In this document: piece by piece, positions 1 through 5,882 of the stretch
Layout: each line of letters opens with the position of its first letter
Position numbering within the stretch: the first letter of the stretch is position 1
Source of the DNA: DATGLE01 sp035294325
GTDB lineage: Bacteria; Chloroflexota; Ktedonobacteria; Ktedonobacterales; Ktedonobacteraceae
Direction: 5' to 3'
NCBI GenBank assembly: GCA_035294325.1
Contig: DATGLE010000148.1
Location: forward strand, 1-12,209
DNA: 12,209 nucleotides
Program-made: the position numbers and the translations under genes
The notes under the pieces: model-generated
What the model was told of the DNA's origin: nothing
Seen by the model: only the letters and a program-made list of their open reading frames with translations
Databases searched by the model: none

Positions 1-158
1 TTGACGAACTCAAAATAGGTGCGCTTCGCCACTTCCTGCTGGATCGGCTTGCCAAAGAGCAGGCATGCCAGGAACCATTTGAAATATTCGCTTTCTTTGC
101 GCGAGGAAAGGTCTATGCCCAGATCCTTTGCAGCTATTTTCTTCTCTTGCGTAGCCAT
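1..158 (-). CDS. HhH/endonuclease III-like protein, N-terminal part (runs off window)
   Basis: The minus strand is open from an ATG at 158 to the window edge, giving 52 codons beginning MATQEKKIAAKDLGIDL. A strong ribosome binding site (GGAGGA) lies about 6 bases upstream of the ATG, which fixes the start. The stretch EYFKWFLACLLFGKPIQQEVAKRTY recalls, split here only by my memory of the family, the first helices of helix-hairpin-helix endonuclease III-like or hypothetical DNA-glycosylase-fold proteins in archaea and Chloroflexota ('FKWFLAxxLFGK' pattern). The catalytic Lys/Asp region, if any, would lie outside the window, so repair activity cannot be claimed. It follows the unknown 126-aa gene on the same strand but is separated from it by a strong hairpin. 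The coding frame is secure; the family assignment is tentative. Confidence 0.55.
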   Translation of the reverse strand, partial: MATQEKKIAAKDLGIDLSSRKESEYFKWFLACLLFGKPIQQEVAKRTYFEFV

Positions 159-223
159 GACAGTCCTCCAACAATAAATACGCGTTACCATGCCGGGAAG
201 GTGCAGGATATCACCCGCTCTTG

Positions 224-262
224 TAGAACCAGCCCTGGAGATGCTTTCCGGGGCTGGTTCTA
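224..262. terminator. Strong hairpin between two minus-strand genes, possible terminator
   Basis: Perfect 12-bp arms (224-235 TAGAACCAGCCC and 251-262) continue inward through 236-241/245-250 with two wobble pairs, leaving a 3-nt loop. The hairpin sits 20 bases after the stop of the 126-aa gene and upstream of the next minus-strand gene. No U-tract follows on either strand, so it is a terminator candidate or 3'-end stabiliser, not a textbook intrinsic terminator. Confidence 0.5.
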
Positions 263-282
263 TGAGGGAGTGAAGACGGGGG

Positions 283-663
283 TTATCTTTTCAGCGCGGT
301 ATCCGCAGCAGGCATAATCTTTCTGGAGAGCGCCAGACAGAGCATTTTTTCGTATGCTCGCGTATCCTGCAATGCAAGCATATACAGCCAGAGTGAGGAA
401 TGCAGGATGATAACCTCATTTTTATCCAATGGAACAGTTTCCTCAGAGAACTGAAGCATCTGCGATAGCTTCTCTCGCAGGTCCCGCAGCGTCTCGTGAG
501 CAAACTGGAGATTTGGCAGCGGCTTCTTATTCGTCTCAATCAGTTGTTCAAAAAGGGCCAGCGACTTCTTCAATAACACAACTTCGTCCATAGTAAACCA
601 GAGAGCGGGAATATGCTGTGTCCGTATTCTGGCTGACGGCTTTCTTTTGTGATGAGTACTCAT
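283..663 (-). CDS. Unknown 126-aa protein
   Basis: I do not recognise this protein. It begins MSTHHKRKPSARIRTQHIPA and is basic at the N-terminus, then mostly helical in character (WFTMDEVVLLKKSLALFEQL, then a LRDLREKLSQML segment), with a second helical block at LDKNEVIILHSSLWLYMLAL. There is no signal peptide and no clear membrane segment, so it is probably a small cytoplasmic helical protein. The ORF could start at an ATG at 684, but only the ATG at 663 has a ribosome binding site (GGCAGGA about 6 bases upstream), so I chose 663. It lies 67 bases downstream of the HTH-like gene on the same strand and may share its transcript. A strong hairpin follows its stop. Function is unknown. Confidence 0.6.
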   Translation of the reverse strand: MSTHHKRKPSARIRTQHIPALWFTMDEVVLLKKSLALFEQLIETNKKPLPNLQFAHETLRDLREKLSQMLQFSEETVPLDKNEVIILHSSLWLYMLALQDTRAYEKMLCLALSRKIMPAADTALKR

Positions 664-730
664 AACTATCCTGCCTTTCCACATGTTCTTAATCGTAATG
701 TGACATGAACAAATTTAAAAAATATCCTTT

Positions 731-985
731 CTACGAAAATCGAGGCAATTTCCTGATGGGGAGCGTCGGGATCTGGTCAACAGCCTGGCCCAGGGTTGGC
801 AGCGGGCCGGTGTAGACTTCTCCGGTTAATCGGTACAGAGCAATTCTGATCTTGCGGGCATGTTCTTCGGAAACAGGCTTCCCCTTCGTGGCATTGTAGA
901 CGGTCAAATAGCGAACTCCTGCCTCGATTGAAAGCCGCAGCGGTTCGATGTTGTGATCGTTAAGATATTGCTCAAAGGGACTCAT
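731..985 (-). CDS. Small HTH-like (XRE-type) protein, 84 aa
   Basis: This 84-aa protein has the pattern of a short Cro/C1-type helix-turn-helix: FEQYLNDHNIEPLRLSIEAG (about residues 4-23) leads into VRYLTVYNATKGKPVSEEHA (24-43) and a third helix ARKIRIALYRLTG. A proline-rich tail follows (TGPLPTLGQAVDQIPTLPIR). I expect a DNA-binding regulator, but the HTH match is by eye and divergent. The start is the ATG at 985, not the TTG just before it, because AGGAGG lies 5 bases upstream. The gene diverges from the 73-aa Cro/C1-type regulator across 138 bases that carry two inverted copies of an AGTATGCATRGTWTA motif, suggesting the pair is cross- or self-regulated. Confidence 0.65.
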   Translation of the reverse strand: MSPFEQYLNDHNIEPLRLSIEAGVRYLTVYNATKGKPVSEEHARKIRIALYRLTGEVYTGPLPTLGQAVDQIPTLPIRKLPRFS

Positions 986-1025
986 CAACGCCTCCTCAGC
1001 AAACTTTTCCCATCCGATAATTCAC

Positions 1026-1107
1026 AGTATACCATGCATACTTACATATTAATAGTCTGCGGTTATTGTCAATCTACAAAAGTGCCCGGTATAGTATGCA
1101 TAGTTTA
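1026..1107. promoter_or_regulatory. Divergent promoters with two inverted copies of a 15-bp motif
   Basis: Rightward promoter: TTGTCA (1066-1071), 18 bases, TATAGT (1090-1095). Leftward: an extended -10 TGGTATACT read on the minus strand (TATACT at 1031-1026); a perfect TTGACA also lies on the minus strand at 1072-1067 but is too distant to pair with it. The motif AGTATGCATRGTWTA occurs at 1093-1107 (plus) and 1042-1028 (minus) with 13 of 15 identical bases, overlapping or touching each -10. It is a natural candidate operator for one or both flanking HTH proteins. Promoter boxes are read directly; binding is inferred. Confidence 0.6.
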
Positions 1108-1123
1108 GCGTTAAAGGCGTACC

Positions 1124-1345
1124 ATGATTCGCTTGAAGGTCAAAGAAGTACTCCAGGAGAAAAACATCAGCCAGTCAAAGCTGTCGCGCCTGTCTGATGT
1201 TTCGCTCAATACTATTCAGGCTATGTACCATAATCCGTATCACGATCCTGCATTAAGCACGCTGGTACGGATAGCTGGCGCCTTGAAGGTAAGTATCTGC
1301 GATCTTTACGAAGTATTGCCGGATGAGACTGAGGAAGTGACGTGA
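1124..1345 (+). CDS. Cro/C1-type HTH transcriptional regulator, 73 aa
   Basis: A single-domain XRE/Cro-C1 helix-turn-helix protein filling almost the whole 73 residues. Helix 1 is KVKEVLQEKN, the helix 2-turn-helix 3 region is ISQSKLSRLSDVSLNTIQAM (residues 15-34), and STLVRIAGALKVSICDLYEV (45-64) is the usual 'LxxIAxALxVxxxDL' end of the family. It should bind DNA as a dimer and act in the cytoplasm. AAAGG lies about 7 bases before the ATG at 1124, and a good promoter (-10 at 1090-1095) precedes it. Its own promoter carries the repeated motif described for 1026-1107, so autoregulation is plausible. Its 3' end overlaps, tail to tail, 40 bases of the 83-aa gene on the other strand. The family call is firm; the target is inferred. 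Confidence 0.85.
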   Translation: MIRLKVKEVLQEKNISQSKLSRLSDVSLNTIQAMYHNPYHDPALSTLVRIAGALKVSICDLYEVLPDETEEVT

Positions 1346-1557
1346 TCCTGTATCTGGAGCACAACCTCAAAGGCTTCTTCTGTGGGAACGATCTGTTTCA
1401 ATTCTTCAAAATACCGCGCGATATTTTCTGTGCGTTTGGTAATAAACGCATGTTTTGCCGTTGGAGTAAAGTTGATAAAGATATGGTTCGCTGCCTGGTA
1501 CTCAAGAGCGATCTGCTCTTTAATTCTTGCGACTTCACTTTTGCGTTTTTCGTCCAT
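1306..1557 (-). CDS. Unknown 83-aa protein, convergent overlap with the regulator
   Basis: I do not recognise this protein. It begins MDEKRKSEVARIKEQIALEY, has a central NHIFINFTPTAKHAFITKRT segment and a helical TENIARYFEELKQIVPTEEA region, and ends in a Ser/Thr-rich tail. There is no signal peptide or membrane segment. The frame is open up to 1617, but the ATG at 1557 has GAGG about 7 bases upstream and gives the compact protein, so I prefer it. The last 40 bases (1306-1345) lie inside the end of the convergent 73-aa regulator gene, so each transcript would be antisense to the other's 3' end. Codon content resembles its left-hand neighbours. It is probably a lineage-restricted small gene. 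Confidence 0.55.
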   Translation of the reverse strand: MDEKRKSEVARIKEQIALEYQAANHIFINFTPTAKHAFITKRTENIARYFEELKQIVPTEEAFEVVLQIQDHVTSSVSSGNTS

Positions 1558-1685
1558 AATTAACCTCACTTGGATGAAATAAATGGTTGTCTTCCTTCCG
1601 CAAATAACTATACACAATAGGAGGAGGTGAAAAGTGTAATCTTTTCATGAGGGGCGATAATTTCACTTTTCTCTTGTTGAGGATG

Positions 1686-1714
1686 TAGACAACAGCGGCT
1701 ATCACTTTTATACT
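1686..1714 (+). promoter_or_regulatory. Sigma-70-type promoter of the HTH-TPR gene
   Basis: TAGACA (1686-1691), 17 bases, TATACT (1709-1714); each box matches consensus at five of six bases. Transcription would begin near 1721, leaving a ~34-base leader before the ATG at 1755. The octamer TCACTTTT lies in the spacer (1702-1709) and again at 1663-1670, and a short inverted repeat TGAAAAG/CTTTTCA is at 1628-1647; these could be operator half-sites. Confidence 0.65.
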
Positions 1715-1754
1715 TATCCATAAACACATATTGTTGGGTAAGGAGTCAGAGGAA

Positions 1755-3134
1755 ATGATAGCCCTGGAAACGGTTGAGAAAAAGTGCTGGGGTGAACATG
1801 GTGAGTACGGCCCCTACCGCGTGCAAGGAGATGGATTACCGTATTTCAGTGATGTCATCTGGGATTTTTTAGAGCGAAATGGGCTTGGCGTCGAGGCATT
1901 TGCACACATCTATGGTAAACTGGTCAGAAGAAACGGGGAGCCATATACAAAAAGTCGGATATACCAGATGTTACGCGATAATTCCTTCCCAACAGATCCG
2001 CACCGGCGCTGGATTCTTGCCAGATTACTGCATATTCCTCCTCTGCTTCTTGGACTAGCTTCCCTCGATGATCTCTTAACAAAACAAGAGGAGGAAGCAG
2101 GCAAAGCGGAAAAAACCAGAACAACACGACCTGTTACGGCAGAGAACATCAGCACGAAGCGTTTTTCCCTTGAGGAGTATCGTCAAATACTGGCAACCTA
2201 TTGGCAGCAGCATAGAGAAACCACTGTACATGGTGCTACGGATGACATTCGAGGACGGCTACGACGCTTAGAAAAAGAAATCCTATATGGGGAAATCAGC
2301 ACCAAAAAGCATGGCATCCCGCTCCTCTGCGGGTATCTCATGCTCCTGGCAAACATTGCCAGCGACCAGGAATGCTACAATACCTCCATTATTTACCTCA
2401 ATCAAGCCTACGCGCTGGCAAAAGAAAAGGCGCTCTATCAGCTACAAACGTCTATTCTATGCCGGCGCGGGTGGGCCTTTAAAGAGCGTGGTGAGCAGTG
2501 CAAGCGCCGTGGAGATATAGATGCTGCTCTAAGAGACCTACGATTTGCTGCTCGCGATTTTCAAGAGGCAATCACCTTCGAGAAAAAGGCGTATCCTGGC
2601 GTCAATGGCACAGTGATTCTTTCGCTGGGAAAAGTGGAGGCAGAACTGGCACAGACGCCATACGATTTCCGGCAAGCCATCAAAAAACTTGATCGAGCAG
2701 AGGCATTTGTGGGGAAGAAAAACGATGAGGAAGAGATACACTTTATTCAGTTGAACGAAGAACGCTATCATCTGGATCGAGCAGCAGCATATCTAGCGGC
2801 CCCTATCAAAATTGCGCAGTCCCCTGGAGATGCAAGGCGGGAACTTCGCAATGCTATGGCGGCGACGACACTGCCCTATCCCAGGCGTCGGCAGGCGTAT
2901 GGCACAATCCTGAAGGCGCAATCATATTACCTGGAAGGTGATTATGAAGAGGCGACAAAAACTGCGAGAGAGGCGCTAGTGATTGCTCAGGATATAAACT
3001 CGACAATTAACATCGCTCGTATCGCTACACTATATGATGCGCTCAAAGTGACCGATTATGGCAAGTCGAGTATTGATGTCGCTGCGTTGGAAATAGAGCT
3101 GCTCAAGGCACAACAGCCAGACCTCTTTTTGTAA
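1755..3134 (+). CDS. HTH-domain protein with TPR-like helical repeats, 459 aa
   Basis: The N-terminal region (about 33-105) reads as a helix-turn-helix DNA-binding domain: IWDFLERNGLGVEAFAHIYG, a loop, YTKSRIYQMLRDNSFP as the likely recognition helix, and RRWILARLLHIPPLLLGLAS. A charged linker (about 108-135) follows. From roughly residue 180 on it is all-helical with tetratricopeptide-like units (for example LCGYLMLLANIASDQECYNT, then SIIYLNQAYALAKEKALYQL, and YYLEGDYEEATKTAREALVI near the end). This architecture is common among regulators that sense a peptide or partner protein through the repeats, but no ligand can be read here. I start at the ATG at 1755 (AGGAG about 9 bases upstream, promoter start near 1721) rather than the TTG at 1731. 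It stands alone, with a remnant gene and repeat after it. Confidence 0.75.
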   Translation: MIALETVEKKCWGEHGEYGPYRVQGDGLPYFSDVIWDFLERNGLGVEAFAHIYGKLVRRNGEPYTKSRIYQMLRDNSFPTDPHRRWILARLLHIPPLLLGLASLDDLLTKQEEEAGKAEKTRTTRPVTAENISTKRFSLEEYRQILATYWQQHRETTVHGATDDIRGRLRRLEKEILYGEISTKKHGIPLLCGYLMLLANIASDQECYNTSIIYLNQAYALAKEKALYQLQTSILCRRGWAFKERGEQCKRRGDIDAALRDLRFAARDFQEAITFEKKAYPGVNGTVILSLGKVEAELAQTPYDFRQAIKKLDRAEAFVGKKNDEEEIHFIQLNEERYHLDRAAAYLAAPIKIAQSPGDARRELRNAMAATTLPYPRRRQAYGTILKAQSYYLEGDYEEATKTAREALVIAQDINSTINIARIATLYDALKVTDYGKSSIDVAALEIELLKAQQPDLFL

Positions 3135-3154
3135 TAGTGCTCACTCAATGTCCT

Positions 3155-3379
3155 TTACAGTAAAGTTTCCTGAAGCACTGCCGCTTCAATTGCCTCGAAC
3201 ATCTTGATATCTGTTTTCTGCTGCCATTCTTCTAGCTGGTCGAAGTGTTTAACATAGGACGGCTTTGGCTCACGTAATAACTGGAACATGAGCACATTCC
3301 AGACTGAACAGACGAGATAGCCCCCATGCTCGCGCGGTAGTCTGATATTTTCTTTAAGAGGGGGATCCTTCGCTGCCGC
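3155..3379 (-). pseudogene. 5'-truncated remnant of an unknown gene
   Basis: On the minus strand an open frame ends with TAA at 3157-3155 and reads like a genuine protein C-terminus: REHGGYLVCSVWNVLMFQLL, then REPKPSYVKHFDQLEEWQQK, then a helical TDIKMFEAIEAAVLQETLL. Going upstream, the frame closes at a TGA (3382-3380) that lies inside the short palindromic repeat at 3365-3391. There is no good start codon or ribosome binding site between the two, only internal GTG and ATG codons. The simplest reading is that the 5' part of the gene was lost at or by the repeat. I do not recognise the parent family. It could instead be chance, but the composition argues for a former gene. Confidence 0.45.
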
Positions 3380-3391
3380 TCAGGATGACAT
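3365..3391. repeat. Short palindromic repeat, copy A (left arm truncated)
   Basis: Shares the core CTTCGCTGCCGCTCAGGATG with copies B and D of this window (one or two mismatches). Arms here are reduced to ATCCT (3365-3369) and AGGAT (3382-3386). It terminates the remnant gene's open frame and lies just upstream of the glycine oxidase promoter. Confidence 0.6.
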
Positions 3392-3417
3392 TCCCGGTCT
3401 TGCTTGATAACGTTTGA

Positions 3418-3426
3418 TGTTATAAT
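3418..3426 (+). promoter_or_regulatory. Extended -10 promoter of the glycine oxidase gene
   Basis: TGTTATAAT: a perfect TATAAT at 3421-3426 preceded by TG one base upstream. There is only a weak -35 (TTGCTT at 3400-3405, 15-base spacing), as is usual for extended -10 promoters. Start would be near 3433, giving a leader of about 14 bases that consists mostly of the ribosome binding site GAAGGAG. Confidence 0.7.
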
Positions 3427-3446
3427 GATGGGCGAAGGAGCGTAAC

Positions 3447-4583
3447 ATGAGCATAAATCGATCAAGCGATGTAATTATTATCGGCGCCGGTGTCATCGGC
3501 TGTTCGATTGCCTATTTTCTGAGCAAGGCCGGCGTGCAGGTCACTGTTCTGGAGCGGGAGGAGATCGCGGCTGAGTCATCCAGCGCCGCCGCGGGTCTGC
3601 TCGCGCCACTGGGGGTTATCACCGGGCCGCGCGCGGGCGCGGAACTCTATCTGGCAAGCTGGTCAATCACCGGCGAGGTCATGGCGGAGATCGAGGCGGC
3701 GAGCGGCGTGTCGATTGAGTATCAGCAGACCGGCGCGCTGCACCTGGTGACAAATGCCGATGAGCAGGCGCAGGTTGGCAGTTACGCGCAGGCATGGCAG
3801 GCGCGGGGAGTGGATATTACCTGGCTGACGCGCGATGATCTGCGCGAGTACGAACCGGTGCTCAATCCTACCATCAATAGCGCGCTTTATTTCCCGCATG
3901 CGACGAGTATCAGGCCGCGCCTGGTGACAATGGCCTATGCCGGGGCCGCGCGCAGGCTGGGAGCGCGGATCTATGAGCATTGTGAGGCCACGGGCTTTGA
4001 GCGCAGCGACGGCAGGATCACAGCCGTGCGGACCGCGCAGGGGGAGAGCATCGCCTGCCAGCGCGTCGTCATCGCCACGGGCGCATGGTCGGAGCGGATC
4101 GGAAACAGCCTCGGTTTGAGCATTCCCGTGGTGCCTGCGCGTGGGCAGATCCTTGCGCTCAGGCAGCCGGAGACGCCGCTCAGGCATACCATCTTTGGCC
4201 TGAATGTCTATCTCGTACCCAAGCTCGATAATACCATCTACGTTGGCGCGACGGTTGAACAGGTTGGTTTCGATAAGAGCAACACAGCAGGCGCGGTTGC
4301 CTGGCTGCTTTCCTCGGCCATACAGCTTGTGCCTGAACTGGAACGGGCCGCAATCGCCAGCATCTGGTCGGGCCTGCGCCCTCTGTCGCGGGATGCTTAT
4401 CCCATTCTCGGCAGGGCGCCCGGCTTTGAGAACGTCATCCTGGCAACCGGGCACGGCCAGGGCGGCTTTGAACTCAGCGCCATTACCGGCAGAACGATAA
4501 CCGAACTGATTACCAGTGGGCAGACGCCTGCCCTGATTCAGCCATTCCATCTTGAGCGCTTTATGGAGAAGGCGCAATCTTGA
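3447..4583 (+). CDS. thiO: FAD-dependent glycine oxidase (ThiO-type amino acid oxidase)
   Basis: Member of the D-amino acid oxidase-like FAD oxidoreductase family. ThiO oxidises glycine to the imine/glyoxylate, supplying the thiazole branch of thiamine synthesis. The N-terminus carries the Rossmann dinucleotide motif IIIGAGVIGCSIAYFL (residues 10-25; Gly13, 15, 18) with the ribose-binding acid Glu36. SSSAAAGLLAP (44-54) is the usual second FAD loop, and VIATGAWS (208-215) is typical. YLVPKLDNTIYVGATVEQVG (255-274) and GLRPLSRDAYPILG (309-322), with Arg311 at the substrate carboxylate position, are ThiO-like; ATGHGQGG (333-340) replaces the more usual GHFRNG. Length (378 aa) fits. Ribosome binding site GAAGGAG precedes the ATG. 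No other thiamine genes are visible, so another primary or secondary amine may be the real substrate. The methyltransferase follows closely. Confidence 0.85.
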   Translation: MSINRSSDVIIIGAGVIGCSIAYFLSKAGVQVTVLEREEIAAESSSAAAGLLAPLGVITGPRAGAELYLASWSITGEVMAEIEAASGVSIEYQQTGALHLVTNADEQAQVGSYAQAWQARGVDITWLTRDDLREYEPVLNPTINSALYFPHATSIRPRLVTMAYAGAARRLGARIYEHCEATGFERSDGRITAVRTAQGESIACQRVVIATGAWSERIGNSLGLSIPVVPARGQILALRQPETPLRHTIFGLNVYLVPKLDNTIYVGATVEQVGFDKSNTAGAVAWLLSSAIQLVPELERAAIASIWSGLRPLSRDAYPILGRAPGFENVILATGHGQGGFELSAITGRTITELITSGQTPALIQPFHLERFMEKAQS

Positions 4584-4607
4584 AATATGAGGAGAGAAAG
4601 AGTATTA

Positions 4608-5477
4608 ATGAGCGCATCAGAAGAGAACACATATTTGCTTGATCCCGAGAGTCCGGCGGAACTGGCGCGCCTCATCAATCTGGATCGTATGACAACGCAG
4701 GCGATGGGCGGGCCGCTTTCAGGTTTAACACAGGAAGAGGTTGGAGCGCTGCGCAATGTACTCGACCTGGGCTGTGGCCCCGGAGGATGGGTCCTCGATG
4801 TCGCGTTTAGCTGTCCCGATGCCGAGGTGGCGGGCGTCGATATCAGCCGCTCTATGATCGACTATGCCAACGCGCGGGCTTATTCGCAGGGTCTCACCAA
4901 TGCCTCCTTTGGCGTTATGAACCTCGCGCAGCCGCTCGATTTCCCCGATAGCTCTTTCGATTTAATCAATGCTCGCTTCCTGATTACGGCGCTGCGCCGC
5001 GAGATGTGGCCGCCGCTGCTTGTCGAATGTCTCCGCCTGCTGCGTCCTGGCGGCATCATACGCCTCACGGAATCGGTCAATATCGGCTCAACTTCGAGCG
5101 CGGCGTTTGAGCGCCTGTACGTTATCGTCGCTCAGGCATTCCGGCGACTGGGCTACGGTTTCTCTCCCGCTGGCTATAACTATGACATGACGTACATAAT
5201 GCCCCATTTGCTACGTACAGCCGGATTCCGCGATGTTCGCTACCAGGCGCATGCGCTGGAATTCTCAGCGGGAACCGATGCCTGGGCTGATTTTTACCAC
5301 GCCCAGGAAGTTACCCATAATACCGCCAGGCCCGGTCTCGTCCCGCCCGACCTGGCTTCGCCAGAAGAGATCGAGCAGCTCTTTCAACAACTGCTCGTCG
5401 AAATGAAAGCCCCCGATTTCTGCGGTATGTGGCATTATGTGACCGTCCTGGGCAATAAGCCGCTAGAGGATGCCTGA
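4608..5477 (+). CDS. Class I SAM-dependent methyltransferase, 289 aa
   Basis: Rossmann-fold methyltransferase. Motif I is VLDLGCGPGGW (51-61), the acidic end of strand 2 is VAGVDIS (74-80), motif IV is FDLINARF (117-124) and LLRPGGIIRL (144-153) is the post-IV signature, all in the expected order. The acceptor is not evident; it is in the broad UbiE/Methyltransf_11-25 group, and the C-terminal half (from about 165) would form the substrate-binding part. An ATG at 4587 is in frame but has no ribosome binding site; GAGGAG at 4589-4594 serves the ATG at 4608, although its spacing (about 13) is long, so the start is uncertain by seven codons. It follows the oxidase stop with a 24-base gap and no terminator, so the two are probably co-transcribed. 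A 9-bp hairpin overlaps the stop codon. Confidence 0.85.
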   Translation: MSASEENTYLLDPESPAELARLINLDRMTTQAMGGPLSGLTQEEVGALRNVLDLGCGPGGWVLDVAFSCPDAEVAGVDISRSMIDYANARAYSQGLTNASFGVMNLAQPLDFPDSSFDLINARFLITALRREMWPPLLVECLRLLRPGGIIRLTESVNIGSTSSAAFERLYVIVAQAFRRLGYGFSPAGYNYDMTYIMPHLLRTAGFRDVRYQAHALEFSAGTDAWADFYHAQEVTHNTARPGLVPPDLASPEEIEQLFQQLLVEMKAPDFCGMWHYVTVLGNKPLEDA

Positions 5478-5491
5478 TCCCCGGCATCCTC
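5466..5491 (+). terminator. Hairpin over the methyltransferase stop codon
   Basis: Perfect 9-bp arms GAGGATGCC (5466-5474) and GGCATCCTC (5483-5491) with an 8-base loop that contains the TGA stop. There is no T-run after it, so a factor-independent terminator is only possible, not shown. It begins the repeat-rich region that follows. Confidence 0.4.
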
Positions 5492-5508
5492 ACCTTCGCT
5501 GGTTGGCC

Positions 5509-5680
5509 CCTCGCGCGACTGGGCCGCGCCAAAAAGGCATGGTGGTGTGCTCTCCTGCGTGACGGCACTCGTCAAAAAGACATGGTGGTGTGCTCCTCGC
5601 GTGACTGGGCCGCGCCAAAAAGACATGGTGGTGTGCTCTCCTGGCGTGACGGCGCGCGACTGAGCCGCGCCGGAAAACAT
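5509..5680. repeat. 43-bp tandem repeat array
   Basis: The 23-base unit CAAAAAGACATGGTGGTGTG+CTC occurs at 5530-5552 (one mismatch), 5573-5595 and 5616-5638, at an exact 43-base period. The 20-base stretches between are related to each other (GCGTGACTGGGCCGCGC type, with a diverged version at 5553-5572), so this is a degenerate tandem repeat rather than repeat plus unique spacers. A fourth partial unit forms the left arm of the palindrome at 5681-5733, and an inverted unit forms its right arm and flank. Open frames through it are low-complexity and not credible genes. Confidence 0.8.
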
Positions 5681-5760
5681 GACATGGTGGTGTAGAAAAA
5701 TGCGCGCAGCGCATTTTTCTACACCACCATGTCTTTTTGGCGCGCGCCGCAGGCGCGCGC
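5681..5760. repeat. Paired hairpin element 1: 25-bp perfect palindrome plus GC hairpin
   Basis: Arms 5681-5705 and 5709-5733 are perfect inverted repeats around the 3-nt loop GCA. The inner core is AAAAATGCGC. Six bases later a second perfect hairpin has 9-bp arms GCGCGCGCC (5740-5748) and GGCGCGCGC (5752-5760), again with loop GCA. The outer arm begins GACATGGTGGTGT, the same words as the adjacent tandem array. Confidence 0.9.
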
Positions 5761-5847
5761 AACACACAGAAATGAAAAGATACCTGATCCATTTCTTAGA
5801 AAAGGATGAGCCTGCCTTAGAGAAAGCTGAAACTTTTTATGGATGAC

Positions 5848-5876
5848 TTGTCCTGGTTAACTCTAGCTGTTATGCT
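5848..5876 (+). promoter_or_regulatory. Promoter of the structured leader / KGG gene
   Basis: TTGTCC (5848-5853), 17 bases, TATGCT (5871-5876), with TG at 5868-5869 giving an extended -10. Predicted start near 5883, immediately before the structured region and about 440 bases before the KGG start codon. This is the only convincing promoter I see in 5761-6325. Confidence 0.55.
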
Positions 5877-5882
5877 TTAGAT

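Noticed and set aside
3663..4577. 304-aa minus-strand frame opposite thiO
   Set aside because: Arg/Pro/His-rich shadow of a GC-rich gene; thiO has motifs, a promoter and a ribosome binding site.
5530..5695. CRISPR-like array (23-bp repeats, 20-bp spacers, 43-bp period)
   Set aside because: The 'spacers' are versions of one another, there are only three full units, and there is no cas gene; it is a degenerate tandem repeat.
5311..5792. Several minus-strand frames rich in HHHVFL/PPCLFGAAQSR
   Set aside because: They are translations of the tandem repeat and palindrome, overlap the methyltransferase end, and have no ribosome binding sites.
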